From contig ML014118.1 of assembly GCA_003615045.1 (NCBI GenBank), positions 62,001-126,000 on the forward strand: a stretch of 64,000 nucleotides of DNA, read 5' to 3'. Below, in pieces: positions 18,201 through 28,722 of the stretch. The notes beneath the pieces are model-generated. The model saw only the letters and a list, made by a program, of their open reading frames with translations. It was not told the origin of the DNA and did not search any database. Every line of letters begins with the position of its first letter. The stretch's first letter is position 1. A program made the position numbers and the translations under genes. The DNA is from Caulochytrium protostelioides. Lineage: Eukaryota > Chytridiomycota > Caulochytriomycetes > Caulochytriales > Caulochytriaceae.

Positions 18201-20093
18201 CCAGGCCATCAGCGGGTTGAGGGGCTCTTCATCCTCGTCGTCCGCCTCGCTGTCCGCCTCGCTGTCTGACGCCGACGCGTCAGGCATGGCTGACGGCAGT
18301 ACGGTCGTGGGGCTCAGCTTGCGGAGAATCCGGGCGATCGACGTGTTGATAGCAGTGGCAGCCAAGCCGGCGGCGTCGGCGTAGCTGGGCTGCGCGGCCA
18401 ACGAGCGCGCCGTGGCTGCGGCCGGCTCGGTAGTCTGATCCGCCATCGTTTCATCGTTCTCTTCCTCTTCGTCATCGTCGCTGTTATTGTTGCTGCTGCT
18501 GCGGCCGTCGTGGGCCTCGTCCGATGCCACGGGAATCCGGGTAAAAAGGGCGGTGGCATCCGTCTCCAAGAAGCTGAGCCAGGCGAGCAACTCCTCGTCA
18601 GCGACATCGTCGGACGAGATGAGCGTCGCGGTGACTTCGTCAATGAGCTCGGCCATCGCGCGGAGATCCTTGCTCTTCACCGAGAACATGGCGTTTTCGG
18701 GGCCCGATGCGTCGGAGCTGGCGAAGCTGGCAAGGGCGTCCATCGCATCGCGGACCATCCCGATGCGCTGCGCGGAAGTAATGTTAGTCGGCAGACGGAC
18801 GGCAGCGCGGAGCACGGTGATCAACGAGCCGACGACGCTCTTCACCAAGGGGCGCTTGAAGTGAGACGCGTGCGTGGTCTCGGCTTCCTCAGAGCGGGCC
18901 GGCGGGTTGCTGAGATGTTCGACGACTGCTTCCCAAAACTGGACGACGTTGACACCAGCCTGAGCGAAGGGTGAGCCCAGCCCAAGCAGCACGTGAGTCC
19001 ACAGGGCATCGAGGCCTTCGGGACCAAAGGGTGTCACGGGCTTCGAAAGCAGCGGGATCAGCACGTTAAGCAGGGCCTCGAACGGCCGCCCCTGGCTGGC
19101 GCCCTCTGTGAGATGCGGCGGGTTCAGAATGAGCCCCAGGATGCCCTGGGCTGGCGCCGAGATGTGGCCGTGGAACTGGGTCGGGTGCATCGCCGCGGCG
19201 GCGAGCGGGCCCGTCACATCGGCGGCGGAGGTGCCCACGCCGGTGATCAGAGGCAGGAGCAGGCGCAGCGCGAGTACGTGGGCTTCTTCGCCCTTCTCGT
19301 TCACGCGGGCAGCCGACGTGATGATGATCACGCCACGCTCCGCGAGCGCCACGGTGAATGGCGCCGTTAATGCGTGCGAGGCTTCGCCGGCCTCGGCCGC
19401 CGAGGACGCCGTCGTGACGGCCACGACGCACGCCTCCACAAGGTCGCGCCACAGACGCGCGACGGCCGGCACGAGCACGGGGCGCGACTTGACGATGCCC
19501 TCGAGCAGGCTCGTCATGACATTCATGTCTTTCACCGACACGGCGGCGTCCGTGTTGCGGTTCGCTTGCAGAATCGCGCCGCTGCGGACCACCGCGGCGA
19601 TTGCGAACAAGCGCGCGATCGGCAGGCACGTGTCATTGGAGCGGATGCCGTTCGTCTCATTGGCCGTCAACGTGCGCTGCACAAGATCCAAGAAAGCATT
19701 TAGGGTCCAGCGGGGCACAGGGGTGTGCGACGGCGTCGGCGCGAGAATCACGCGGACGACCTCGCTCAGCGCGACGGCGAACCCGCGGCGCGCTTCGCCG
19801 CGCGAGGACAGCAGTCCGCGCAGCAGACGGGTCACAATGTAGTTCAGCTCCTTCTCCTGGTCTTTGGTTTCATCGTGCTGCGCAATGTGGCGCAACAGCG
19901 AGGCGGCAGCGTTGTGACGCTGGCTGGCCGCGGGCTCGGCCAGTGCCCAGAAGTGATCGAGAAAGTTGGTCGAGGCCGCAGCGGCCTGGCCTTTCTTGGC
20001 CGGCGGGTGAACCGGCTTGGCCGACTGGGCCGACTGGGCCATCTTGGTCGGCGCGGCGGATTGAGTGCCTGAAGCGGCGGCCACAGATGGCAT
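15297..20093 (-). CDS. POL5: Pol5 / MYBBP1A-family nucleolar protein
   Basis: Pol5 (called DNA polymerase phi) is a nucleolar HEAT-like repeat protein needed for rRNA synthesis and early ribosome assembly; it is not a true replicative polymerase. The start region shows the family signature: FLDHFWALAEPAASQRHNAA, then LLRGLLSSRGEARRGFAVAL and SEVVRVIL. At 1598 residues it is much longer than yeast Pol5 (about 1020), mainly because of many Asp/Glu/Ser-rich blocks in the middle third (about residues 520-1200). These are typical of nucleolar proteins but unusually numerous here. The C-terminus ends with basic KR clusters (PPAKRVKA), a likely nuclear/nucleolar signal. One uninterrupted reading frame, no intron seen. 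Confidence 0.9.
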   Translation of the reverse strand: MPSVAAASGTQSAAPTKMAQSAQSAKPVHPPAKKGQAAAASTNFLDHFWALAEPAASQRHNAAASLLRHIAQHDETKDQEKELNYIVTRLLRGLLSSRGEARRGFAVALSEVVRVILAPTPSHTPVPRWTLNAFLDLVQRTLTANETNGIRSNDTCLPIARLFAIAAVVRSGAILQANRNTDAAVSVKDMNVMTSLLEGIVKSRPVLVPAVARLWRDLVEACVVAVTTASSAAEAGEASHALTAPFTVALAERGVIIITSAARVNEKGEEAHVLALRLLLPLITGVGTSAADVTGPLAAAAMHPTQFHGHISAPAQGILGLILNPPHLTEGASQGRPFEALLNVLIPLLSKPVTPFGPEGLDALWTHVLLGLGSPFAQAGVNVVQFWEAVVEHLSNPPARSEEAETTHASHFKRPLVKSVVGSLITVLRAAVRLPTNITSAQRIGMVRDAMDALASFASSDASGPENAMFSVKSKDLRAMAELIDEVTATLISSDDVADEELLAWLSFLETDATALFTRIPVASDEAHDGRSSSNNNSDDDEEEENDETMADQTTEPAAATARSLAAQPSYADAAGLAATAINTSIARILRKLSPTTVLPSAMPDASASDSEADSEADDEDEEPLNPLMAWLRTAMAEFPAFSNPDATSGDASDGEDSDSDSDASDSDEEDEASEVIADAEKTDAASEASENDEDDDEDDEDRDALNAQECLARLARMVDVVLYNETATAAEADAEAEADTPVDNTQLVLLLNLAPFLLMVGHSTDHTEIVSDDALSKLDRVLAFGMHLSQSNQAAALTLIPDSPEDDEENDEGDEEREESPAAIEHHFAAALMPLVLQHLAQSVVDSGHTAEHDHDGDCGDCCGADANADADVDDAADQKDDAANDDAASDASDATKGTDSDAMTQLHTMERAYATLMTLRSLAGIPPKLTEDGKLPKETAMAKDIRTYTWFLLQMCLNLFQHGYDEDLQTGLNDASEAVQRIVSAGLAAQAAAHEDDDVSEANSEVDSDMDDADAATSPDPNDVLLDVLIGLFSQPSAHLRRVALATFTTIAPRVTPSGARVLMRAVLNRGEEDDDAAEGADGNADADMDLVMEDEEDASAEAMPQTDEEKRALKQKIRQERLVALGKRLNPATAAAEAEAESASDTESEPAASATEKQDNDDDVMDAEDAKSETSELSDLSDSDMAQFDAKLSEIFRHRRAAARAARDAQQSSIHFRLRLLDFVRVLITAKRAALTTAANATETARSVDTLVGLVVPLLAAARTRADVASAKDANDVQVFAYKAANILRTEIIASVMNQQQALFAGAGAAKMARVDRTRLWSVLTTVRAQYWDASSGFDHKDFIPLATFLLSVLTVSGPAPAGTVVGETDLSQPAGELVAAYLVELMRHEHDAKPKNAKQAKNAERATSAAHSPFAHVLQLAKTFPVPGAQLIDTICATHFAPDATQAASKSSIAKAQALECLAALLSALRKDDAAFAAAVVTRLAPHWPAILRVASVLLGVAADEQNCLMALQKQGRKTVRAAVLSLQQRVRQACVIVKAQSDEGSDAMVTTLTAQADAIGPLLKPVAQPAGGKRAASASVDETQAPPAKRVKA

Positions 20094-21282
20094 GTCCTCC
20101 GAAGCAGCGGTGCTGGCGGGCAGCGGAGAAGAAATCGACGGCGTCGTCGTCGGCGTCGAGTCGGCGAACTCGAAAAGGGGATGACGAAGGGAGGCGCCGG
20201 GTCGAACAATGAAGGCGGGTGGGTAAGAAAGGGACAGGAGGAGGCAAGAAAGGGAACCCCGAGCACAACGCCTCTATGTCCGTCGGGAGGGTCAATACCA
20301 AGCCGATGGCTATCTGGGCTCGTTGGGTGTACTTGATGCTGCCGCCATGATGTTCCTCGTGAGCAGCACGGCGCTCGGCGGGGGGGAAAGGCCTCGAGCA
20401 CTCATCGATGGCCGACATTGTAGAGCCCCGCATACTGTGCCCAGCTGCCCGCCGAGGATCATGGTGCATGGACTCGTGTCCCTCCGACGACGTGCCAACT
20501 GGGTCCAGATTCGCTCGAGTCTCGCCGCCCCCTACGGCCGCGCTGCGGGACACGGCGTCGCACTCCGCAAGGGTCGCGCGGGCTCGCCCGGCGGCGGAGT
20601 TTAGGCGGACCCGCCGTCTCGGCGGCCCCGACCCCGGCCTGCCTCCGACTCCGACGCGTTCATTTTTATTTTTTTGGCGATGATGGAATAAAAGACAGCG
20701 GCGTCTCGGTGGAAAGAGGGCGCTCGGCTGAGCTTGCGTCGGGTGCCCCTGATGGTCGCGAGTGTCGGAGTTGGTGGGCGTCGGTGACGACGGCGTGCAC
20801 ACTTGCTGGGACGGGACAATCGCGCAATCCAGCCTGCGTGCGTGGTAGGAGTAGGCCGGCGAGACTGAGACCGCAGGCATCGCGGATCCAGCCAGCGACG
20901 GGATGCCCATACTCTGGGCACACGGCGGGCGCTAGGGCCACAGCAGGCGATGGCGCCATGGCTAAGGAACTCGTGTCCTTGAGGCCCGCAGCGTCAATGC
21001 CATCGGCAGACTTCGAGTGACGTTCCGTTGAGGTCGAATACGTTCAGGACTTCATCCTGGCCACCCAGCAACAAACTTCACAGCTAGACGTGTGCATAGC
21101 GCCTACTTGCGACCCCGTCCAACCCTTCCTGTCCTGCAGCCTCGACCTGACCGGTGTGCCTGTGCGCTGTCGATCCCCGTATCCTGCCTGTGTACGCTTG
21201 ATCCATACCTCCAGGCAGCCCTGACCAATTCGGACCCCGGTACTTTGTTCTCTCTTTACCGTCTCCTGTTCATCTGTCCACC
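20094..21282. promoter_or_regulatory. 1.2 kb divergent intergenic region
   Basis: The region separates the divergent POL5 and L1-domain genes, both of ribosome synthesis. A T-rich tract lies at about 20662-20675 and a pyrimidine-rich stretch precedes the ATG at 21283. Small open frames have no recognisable content. Shared control of the two genes is plausible but not shown. Confidence 0.4.
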
Positions 21283-22455
21283 ATGGTCGCTTCCAAGGTC
21301 ACGAAGGCCTCGAAGGCCGCGCCGGCCGCTGCCAAATCGCCGAAGGTCGTCAAGAACGCCAAGGCCGTCCGCGCCGCCAAGGCCGCCGTCACGGCGGTCC
21401 CCGCGGCATCGCCGAAGGTCGCTGCCAAGGCCGCCAAGGCCGAGCAAGCCGCCGCCGCTGCCGCTGAGGCCGCCAAGGCTGCTCGTCCCGCGGCGGACGC
21501 GCCGGCGCTCGAGACGGATCTGACCAAGGCGCTGCGCGCCCTGCTTGCCGTCGAGAAGCGCCGCCGCATGGACGCCGCCGAGGGCGCCGCCAACCTCCTC
21601 GAGTCGAGCCACGAGCCCGTCTACCTCCATGTTGACACGCACCTGATGCCCGCCGCGCAGGCGAAGGCCGCCACCGGCGCGCGTCTCGCAATTCCGCACC
21701 CGTTCTTGATTCCCGAGCACCATGACATCGTCTTTGTGGCGCAGCCCAACGACGTCGTGCGCCTTCAGGAAGCGTTTGATACCGCGGCACTGAAGCGTGG
21801 TCTGCCCAAGATCCACGTGCTCTCCATCGCCGATCTCGGCTACAAGGGCAAGACGGCCGCCAACCTCCACGGTCGGTCCAAGCTGAGCGACACCACGGCC
21901 TCGACGATCCGCGGCGCGTCGCTCATCCTTGCCGATGCTCGCATCGTCATCCACGTGCCCGGCCTGGTCGGTGCCAAGCTCCTCAAGGGCAAAGGCAAGC
22001 AGGCCGTCGCAACGCAGGCGAAGGCTAGCAAGACGAAGCACGTCAACGCCTCGGCCAAGTGGCCCGTGAGCGTGAAGGTCGCTGGCCACCAGCCGGAGGC
22101 CATCGTGCGCCGCATTGCTGCGCTCGTCAAGACCACCGTGTGGAGCGGCATCCACCCGGCGCCCGCCGCCAAGGGCGCGCACACCGTCATGCCGGCGGGG
22201 ACGTGCACCGTCAAGATTGGCGAGACCCATCAGCCGGTCGCCGAGCTGGTGGCCAACGCGGCCACCGTCGGCGCCGCCATCGCGGCGACCGTATCGGCCT
22301 CCGCCGTCTCCACGGCCTCTAAGACGTCCGTCAAGGCCAAGAAGTGGCGCAACGTGGCGCTCATGGGCGTCAAACTCGCGGAGGGCATTGTCCTGCCCGT
22401 CTACAAGACGCTGCCTTTGGCGGCTGTTGCGCAGACTGAAGAGGAAGCCGCTTAA
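21283..22455 (+). CDS. Ribosomal L1-fold nucleolar protein (Utp30/Cic1/RSL1D1-like)
   Basis: The 390-residue product has an Ala/Lys-rich N-terminal tail of about 70 residues (KAAK and AKAAK repeats) resembling linker histone tails. A ribosomal-L1-like domain follows (about residues 75-370). Landmarks include PVYLHVDTH, the LILADARIVIHVPGLVG stretch comparable to LFLADDRVLPLLPKLLGK of RSL1D1, a VKVG-type stretch around ASAKWPVSVKV, and the closing WRNVALMGVKLAEGIVLPVY, which matches the end of L1 domains. Proteins of this type bind pre-rRNA in the nucleolus. The ATG sits in a good context (CCACC before ATG). Which of Utp30, Cic1 or RSL1D1 it is cannot be decided by eye. Confidence 0.8.
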   Translation: MVASKVTKASKAAPAAAKSPKVVKNAKAVRAAKAAVTAVPAASPKVAAKAAKAEQAAAAAAEAAKAARPAADAPALETDLTKALRALLAVEKRRRMDAAEGAANLLESSHEPVYLHVDTHLMPAAQAKAATGARLAIPHPFLIPEHHDIVFVAQPNDVVRLQEAFDTAALKRGLPKIHVLSIADLGYKGKTAANLHGRSKLSDTTASTIRGASLILADARIVIHVPGLVGAKLLKGKGKQAVATQAKASKTKHVNASAKWPVSVKVAGHQPEAIVRRIAALVKTTVWSGIHPAPAAKGAHTVMPAGTCTVKIGETHQPVAELVANAATVGAAIAATVSASAVSTASKTSVKAKKWRNVALMGVKLAEGIVLPVYKTLPLAAVAQTEEEAA

Positions 22456-23842
22456 GCCTTTTTGCGCGACCCTCTTTCAACCCTTAGTTTCGCCCATTGA
22501 CCTCGTTGGAAGACGAGGTGAACGGCGCTGCAATAGAGTGATGGCCGGAGTGGTATATCGTGTTCCGCTGGTTTGTCTGCCGTTGCTTCTGTCTTCTGTC
22601 CCCTGGAGTCGCTCCTTTGTTTAGTCTGCTCCTTTTCCTCGTGCCTTTCTCTTTTATTTTCTCTATTTATGACGATCTCACCATTCTCTGGTGTGCTGTC
22701 GCCTTGCGCGACCCGCCCGACTCCACGGGCGAACGATCGGGATGATGCCACGAAAGCGCAGATCCTGTATGGTGTTACGAAGACCATGGTCGTCACAGTC
22801 ATGCACATCATGGTGTCACGCGTTCTTTGACTTGAGAAGGCAGCGGCTCGCCCATGACCGGCCCCTCGCTATGCACGACCTGCGCGTGCCAGCATCGTGC
22901 CGGCTCCGCTGCCGCTTCGGATCGGGTCGCCTTGGATGTCGTGGTCCCTTTGCTCGGTGGCCGCTCGTCGCTTCTCCGACCGGGCCGCCCGCCCGCGACG
23001 ATCTCGGGCCGCCGCCTGCGTGCCCCGCGATGCCTTGCCACTGCCGAGCGCCCCCAGCGGTGGCGACGTGGGGCACCGCCGGGCACGCCTTCGCCACCGA
23101 TCACCGATCACGGCTGGCAAGATCGCAGCCTGCTCGTGACGGAACGACCGGCCCGCCCGCCGAGTGGACGCGCCCCGCGCGCCCTGGTTAAGGCGCCAGC
23201 GCCCACCACGCCAGATCCCGTGCTATCCAGAGCGTTCCGAGGCTGTCGTGTCGCGCGGCGTGCAGCAACACCACAAACAGAGCCCTCGCCATCGCCGCCG
23301 CGCCGCGCTCCGCAGTCGGCCTGTGGGCCACCGGCGGCACGACGCCGCGCTGCACAGCACGCGCGGGGGCCATGCCGATCCACGGCACCGGCGAACAATC
23401 ATGCCGACCCATGGCAGCTCACGGCCAGGCCAGTCGCAAGCCGGCAGGCTGCAGGTCACTCGTCGGTTCACCGACACTTCCTCCGCAGGATGTGTCGTCA
23501 GCATGCCGGCGTGCACGTTGCATCGGGTTGCAACGCCCAAGCACTGGACGTTCCAACATGTTGATTAGCAAGAATCTTTGTGACGACCGCTCAACGTGAT
23601 GTACTGTATAGCTGACTATCGCATACATCTCGTATCAACCGATCCATCCATCGCGATCGCCCTCTCGCTCCAACGCACTGCCGCATTTCTCTCGCTGGCT
23701 GCTGTCTCCTCATACCGTTACCATACCGCTCAGGCTCTCCATATTCCCGCTACGACAGTGACCTTCGTTGGCTTCGGTCCATCATCGTCTCGCCTGTCAA
23801 AGTTCCCATCTCGCATCCGGCTACGCAGCCGCCGCAGCAGCC
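22456..23842. other. 1.4 kb intergenic stretch
   Basis: A T-rich 3' region of the L1 gene (22570-22690) is followed by GC-rich sequence with Arg/Pro-rich overlapping frames on both strands, none convincing. The Mob1 leader ends it. Confidence 0.45.
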
Positions 23843-24751
23843 ATGAGTTTCTTTGGCATGATCAACGGGGTAAGTGCTTGCGTCCCGGCCAGCCAGACAG
23901 ACAGCCTGCTCGCGACCAGCGAGAACACGCGCGAACATACTTTCTCGACACCAGGCGAACAAGTGCCCATGACCTTTGAAGCGACGCCCGCACCGCCTGC
24001 AATTTGCACACTGAACTCACCACGCTCAACTTATTTTGCCTTGGTATGTCCTGATATCATGTCCTGATATCATTGGATTTCACGCAAGCCACGCATGCAG
24101 CAGAACAAGACGTTCAAGCCTAAAAAGAATATCCCGGAAGGAACTAAACAGTACCAGCTCAAGAAGTATGCGGAAGCGACGCTAGGCTCGGGCAACCTCC
24201 GTCTGGCCGTGAGCCTTCCCGAGGGCGAGGACCTGAATGAGTGGCTCGCCGTCAACACGGTCGACTTCTTCAACCAGATCAACATGCTCTACGGCACCAT
24301 CACCGAGTTCTGCACGCCGCAGGACTGTCCCGTCATGTCCGCGGGCCCCAAGTACGAGTATCACTGGTGCGACGGCGTGCAGTTCAAGAAGCCTGTGAAA
24401 CTCTCGGCACCCGAGTACGTCGACCACCTGATGACATGGGTCCAGTCGCAGCTGGATGACGAGGGCGTGTTCCCGTCCAAGATCGGCGTTCCGTTCCCGC
24501 GAACCTTCCAGTCGACCGTGAAAACCATCTTTAAGCGTCTCTTCCGTGTCTACGCGCACATCTACCACGCGCACTTCCCGCGTATCGTCAGTCTCGGCGA
24601 GGAGGCGCATCTCAACACGAGCTTCAAGCATTTCATCTACTTCGTGCAGGAGTTCATGCTGATCGAAAAGAAAGAGCTCGTGCCCCTCGAAGAGCTGATG
24701 AAGACACTGACGAACGAGAACAAGCAGCAGCCCAAGCCGGTCACGCCGTAA
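23843..24751 (+). CDS. MOB1: Mob1 kinase activator
   Basis: Mob1 binds and activates NDR/LATS (Dbf2-type) kinases in mitotic exit, cytokinesis and Hippo-type signalling. Exons 23843-23869 (MSFFGMING) and 24101-24751 join in phase 0 across a 231-nt intron, giving 225 residues. The protein is nearly collinear with human MOB1: KTFKPKKNIPEGTKQY, ATLGSGNLRLAV, NTVDFFNQINMLYGTITEFC, YEYHWCDG, and HLNTSFKHFIYFVQEF. The zinc ligands are present: Cys80 and Cys85 in FCTPQDC, and the two His of the AHIYHAH region. Only the short N-terminus and C-terminal tail (NENKQQPKPVTP) differ. Confidence 0.97.
23870..24100 (+). other. Intron of MOB1
   Basis: GTAAGT donor after the Asn-Gly codons; acceptor GCAG ending at 24100 (another CAG three bases later would drop one Gln). 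231 nt. Confidence 0.75.
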
Positions 24752-25139
24752 ACGAGACTCATGCACGCGCCTCTCTTTTTTTCCCGACATGTCTCCGCAT
24801 AACAACGATGCGTTTCGGGCCGCAGCCGTCATCTCGACAAGAATGGCATGAGTTTGACCGTGAGGCTCGAAGGCATGATGTTCAACGACAAGAAGGATGG
24901 TCAGCACTTTTTCGGCAGTAAATAAATATATAGAGAAGCACAACTGACTCGTAAGACAGCGTTCCTCGTGCATAAATAGAGGGTCAGCGAGAATGGGTGA
25001 GAGACCATCGCCAAAAAAACGCCCATGCAGAGCAACACCTTGCGACGTTTCGTGGCTTTACGAGCGTCCATGCGTGTATCACGGTGTCCTCGATCCGTGG
25101 ATCAGTGGCGGATCTTTTGCTCATCCCGGCGTGGCCGTT
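24752..25139. other. Convergent 3' region between MOB1 and AC19
   Basis: Holds the two 3' untranslated regions. An AATAAATA stretch near 24920 could serve as polyadenylation signal for MOB1. No gene seen. Confidence 0.4.
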
Positions 25140-25523
25140 CTACCAGGTGATGGCCATCGTATCGGGCACCTCGTAGTCCAGCTTCTCGATCTTGGAGACA
25201 AATGTCGTCTTCACGTGCTCTGTGAGGTCGATGAGGTCGCAGAGGCCCTTGTCGAAGGCATCGACGGCCGTGATCGAGCCGTCGGTCTGGACGCGGATGT
25301 TAACTTTCGCTTCGGATGGGTGGGGAATCGAGTAACCGCAGAACGTGACCGCCGGGTTCTTCATCAACATCCACCGCAATGAGTTGGCGAGCGTGTGGTC
25401 CTCATCACGGATGACAAAGGTCATGCAGCCGTCGTCGTCGACCTGGCCAGGAAGCAGCTTGAGCTTCGGGCCCTCGGACATCGGCACACCCGAGGTGGTC
25501 TCGGTCGGCTCGAGCATCGCCAT
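25140..25523 (-). CDS. RPC19: RNA polymerases I and III subunit AC19 (Rpc19/POLR1D)
   Basis: AC19 pairs with AC40 in the alpha-like assembly platform shared by RNA polymerases I and III. The product shows the family core: DGCMTFVIRDEDHTLANSLR, WMLMKNPAVTFCGYSIPHPS, KVNIRVQT and AVDAFDKGLCDL. The frame is open back to 25568, but I prefer the ATG at 25521-25523 (MAMLEPTETT, 127 residues), close to the start of related proteins; a further in-frame Met follows 15 codons into the protein. The length is typical. No intron is visible. Confidence 0.95.
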   Translation of the reverse strand: MAMLEPTETTSGVPMSEGPKLKLLPGQVDDDGCMTFVIRDEDHTLANSLRWMLMKNPAVTFCGYSIPHPSEAKVNIRVQTDGSITAVDAFDKGLCDLIDLTEHVKTTFVSKIEKLDYEVPDTMAITW

Positions 25524-26428
25524 GATGACAAATCGATAACCGTATGAAGTGGCGGGGAGACGGCTCACTGGATCCGTGATACGATATTGGATATCAGCTT
25601 TTCAGATATCGAGTAGATACCCAGCGTTTGAGGGAGTGGCTGCGTCGCGGTGTATGCAGTGCAAATGGCGGGTTGGCTTGTCGGAGTTACAAGGAGTGCG
25701 TATTCCTTTTATGAAGGCAATGACTCGTCAAGAGGCATGCGGTCCTCCGGCAGATTGACCGCAGACAGCGGCTTCGGAAGACATCGTCGGCTCAGCAATT
25801 GGTATGACCCATGCGATGCTTATGAGCATGACCGCTTCCCGAAGCGTTCCGTAGTGCGCCGTGTTGACAGTATTCGCCCAGAGCCGTGCGACATGGGGCG
25901 GGTCGTGAGGTGCGACGGGGTTGGTTCCCGGCATGTGGCGCAGCGCGACGAAGATTGCGCCCCGTTTTTCGGCTCCGATTAAACTGACTCCGAGTAAACC
26001 GGCTCCGACCAAACCGGCTCCGACCAAATCGGCTCCGTTGATTTTTCCGGCTCCTATGATGGAGGCGGCGTGCTGGTGGGAGGGCGGGCCCTGAGGGCCC
26101 GGTCGTCTCACACTCGCACAAGCATCGCCGGCTTACGATCGCGTCCAGCAGGGCACGGACGGGAGGGATCGGCCGCCAGCGATCGCCAAAGCATAACCAC
26201 AGATGCGACACTCGCTGTTTTTAAATTCAGGTCACACTTCTCGCTATCGGTGGATCCAACCAGGGATCTTGATTTTCATCATTTATTTGCCAGCTGCTAA
26301 ATATTCAAAGATCCCCCGGTATGTCAACGCGCTGGTCGGCATAGTACTCCTTTGGCGACACCTACCCAAATTTACACTTGCCCTACGTTTATCGCCTCCC
26401 CGTCGTTCATACCTCCAGACCTCACAGC
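25524..26428. promoter_or_regulatory. Divergent intergenic region between AC19 and Kintoun
   Basis: About 900 bases, with a short tandem repeat at 25974-26060 and an AT-richer part at 26200-26320. Both promoters should lie here. Confidence 0.4.
25974..26060 (-). repeat. 15-bp tandem repeat reading as pentapeptide-like repeats on the minus strand
   Basis: Five or six imperfect units around GGCTCCGACCAAACC. On the minus strand they read NGADLVGAGLVGAGLLGVSL, the A(D/N)LxG pattern of pentapeptide-repeat proteins. The run sits in a small open frame (25728-26111) with no other similarity, so it may be a DNA repeat or a gene scrap. Confidence 0.5.
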
Positions 26429-28688
26429 ATGGCGACACGATCTGGCTCCTCGGCGGAGATCACACCCGAGGAGATGCAGCGCATCGAAAAAGCGCTCCAG
26501 AGAGACGAGTTTCGCAAGCTATTCATGGACTACATGCACGATATTTCCAATCCCGAAACCCGCGCGCAGTATGAATCCGAGATCATTGCTCTCGAGAAGG
26601 AACGCGGCCAGACCGTCCAGTTCCTCAAGCCGCAACCCGGCCATGTGCTCAAAGGCCGAACGATCGGCGGCGAGAAAGTCTTTGTAAACATTGCGTTTTC
26701 GGACCAAATTGCCGAAGCCACGTGCCGCATCGAAAAGAGTGGGGCGCGTCGCGGCCAGGCGTGGAACATCCCTTACAGTATGAATGTGCCGCGGACCGAC
26801 AAAGATCACCACGGTCATTCCTGCTCGGTGTACGATTTTGTGGTCAATACTAAAACATATGCGGAGGCCGAGCGCCAGCCGAAGCTCAGTACACTGCTCC
26901 GTGACACCGTGATCGAGAGCATCGAGTCTCAGTTCAAGGTCAAGCTGGTGACGGGTGATTGGAAAAGACTCAAGATGAAGGTCAAGGGCGAGTTTCCGCA
27001 AACCGTTCTGCGTCATACTGCTGACTCGACGGGCGGCACGGCATCCAGCTCGCCAAATCACAAGACAAAAGCCGGTCATGCGTCGCCATCGCGATCATCG
27101 GGTCCGAGTGGTTTCCAAGATCTCCGCGACAAGTTTCCCGAGCTCCGTGATGCGAGTAAATCCGCGTCGCTGTCGCCCTCGGTGACCTCAAAAACGCCGT
27201 CAGCATCGGCTTCGCGCTCAATGGTCACAGAGATGGCCACCGCAGCGGCGGCACCCGCAGCTGAGCCGTCCCGCCCGGCGGCACTACACGCGGGCCCGCG
27301 CACCCCGCAGGTCACCCTCGTTCATCGCACCGATATCGATATTAGCAACTTTACCCAGAATGCCGACGCTCCGCAGCTCTCGGGCCGCGCTTCAGGTATC
27401 GTGGTTAAAATCCACTTGCCCGGCGAGGTACGTTTCTTTGCGGATTTGACCATAGATGACCGGCCTTTGCGGATGAATAGTGATGCCATGGGATGGCTGC
27501 GCAATATCCCGGTTATGGTCACGTATCGTGGACTTGTTAAGACTAACTTTGTTACTGTGTTTTTGACTTGCCACCGTTTGCTGAACTAATCGTCTGTCAT
27601 CCAGACAACCTTGCGAGAGTCGGAGCTCGACGTGCAGGCACGCCGTATCGTCTTCAAGCTGGCCAACCGCTGGACTTTAGACTACTCGCTGCCCATGGAA
27701 GTCGATGCGTCGGCAGGTCAAGCGACCTTCCATGCGAAACGCAACACTCTTTCTATCGTGCTGCCCGCGGTCCAGCCAAAACATGCTCCCGTGCCGATAG
27801 TTTCCGCCTTACCGACCGAAAACGAAGCTGAGGCGGCGACGACCGAAAATGATGCGGAGCCGCGCAGCATGAAGGACGAGACGGTGGATACTGAGGACAG
27901 CCCACGGGCCGAAGCCGACACGATGCCTTCGTCAGAAGATGCTTGTCGGTCCAATGCAGCTGAAACGGCCGAAGCGCCCAAAGAAACGGCCGAAGCGCTT
28001 GTCTCCGAAATCTCTTCAGCCGCATCACCCGAGACGGCTGAGCCGAGGTCGGCACCCGCTCTTGCACAGAAGGCCGCGTTACGCTTGCCGCCGATGCTCA
28101 ACCGCCAGGCGCTGCCCCGATCGGTCATGACCCTTTCTCGGTCGTCTGATGATCCGACGCTAACCCTGACGCTCGCGCTGCCCAGTCTTGAGTTGTGGTC
28201 GCAAACCTTCGATGTCGCGACCGGTCACTACGCTGCGGTCCTGGCATCGCCGCAGGCGCCGCCCTTGGACTTCAGCGCGCCACGTGCGAGCGCGTCGTCG
28301 CCTCGTGTTCGTCTGGCGGTCATCCGCGTGCATGCATGGCTTCCGGCGCGCCCCGAAGCCATTCATACGCGATGCGGCGACGTGCTGTCACGGATCTCGT
28401 TCCGCGGAGCTGCATGCGAGACCGTGACGCACATTACGGTGCTGGTCGATCCCGTCACGCCCAGTCACGCTGATGTGACGCCCGTGTCGCTCAGTGGCAA
28501 AGAAACACCGGATGAGGCTGTGTCCTGTGGGTGGGAACTTACAGAGATGAGTGCCGAAACAATCGAGGAAATGACGAGCGACGTGACCCCAAAGATGGGC
28601 ATCGAGAGCGTGCTCCGTATTGTGGCCCCGGCTCTGGCTCCGGTTCCGGTTCCGGTTCCGGCTCCGGCTTCGACTCCGGCTCCGGCTA

Positions 28689-28722
<34 letters not shown>

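Noticed and set aside
22854-23564. Plus-strand frame of 236 codons upstream of MOB1
   Set aside because: Arg/Pro/Ala-rich without motifs; overlapped by frames on both strands.
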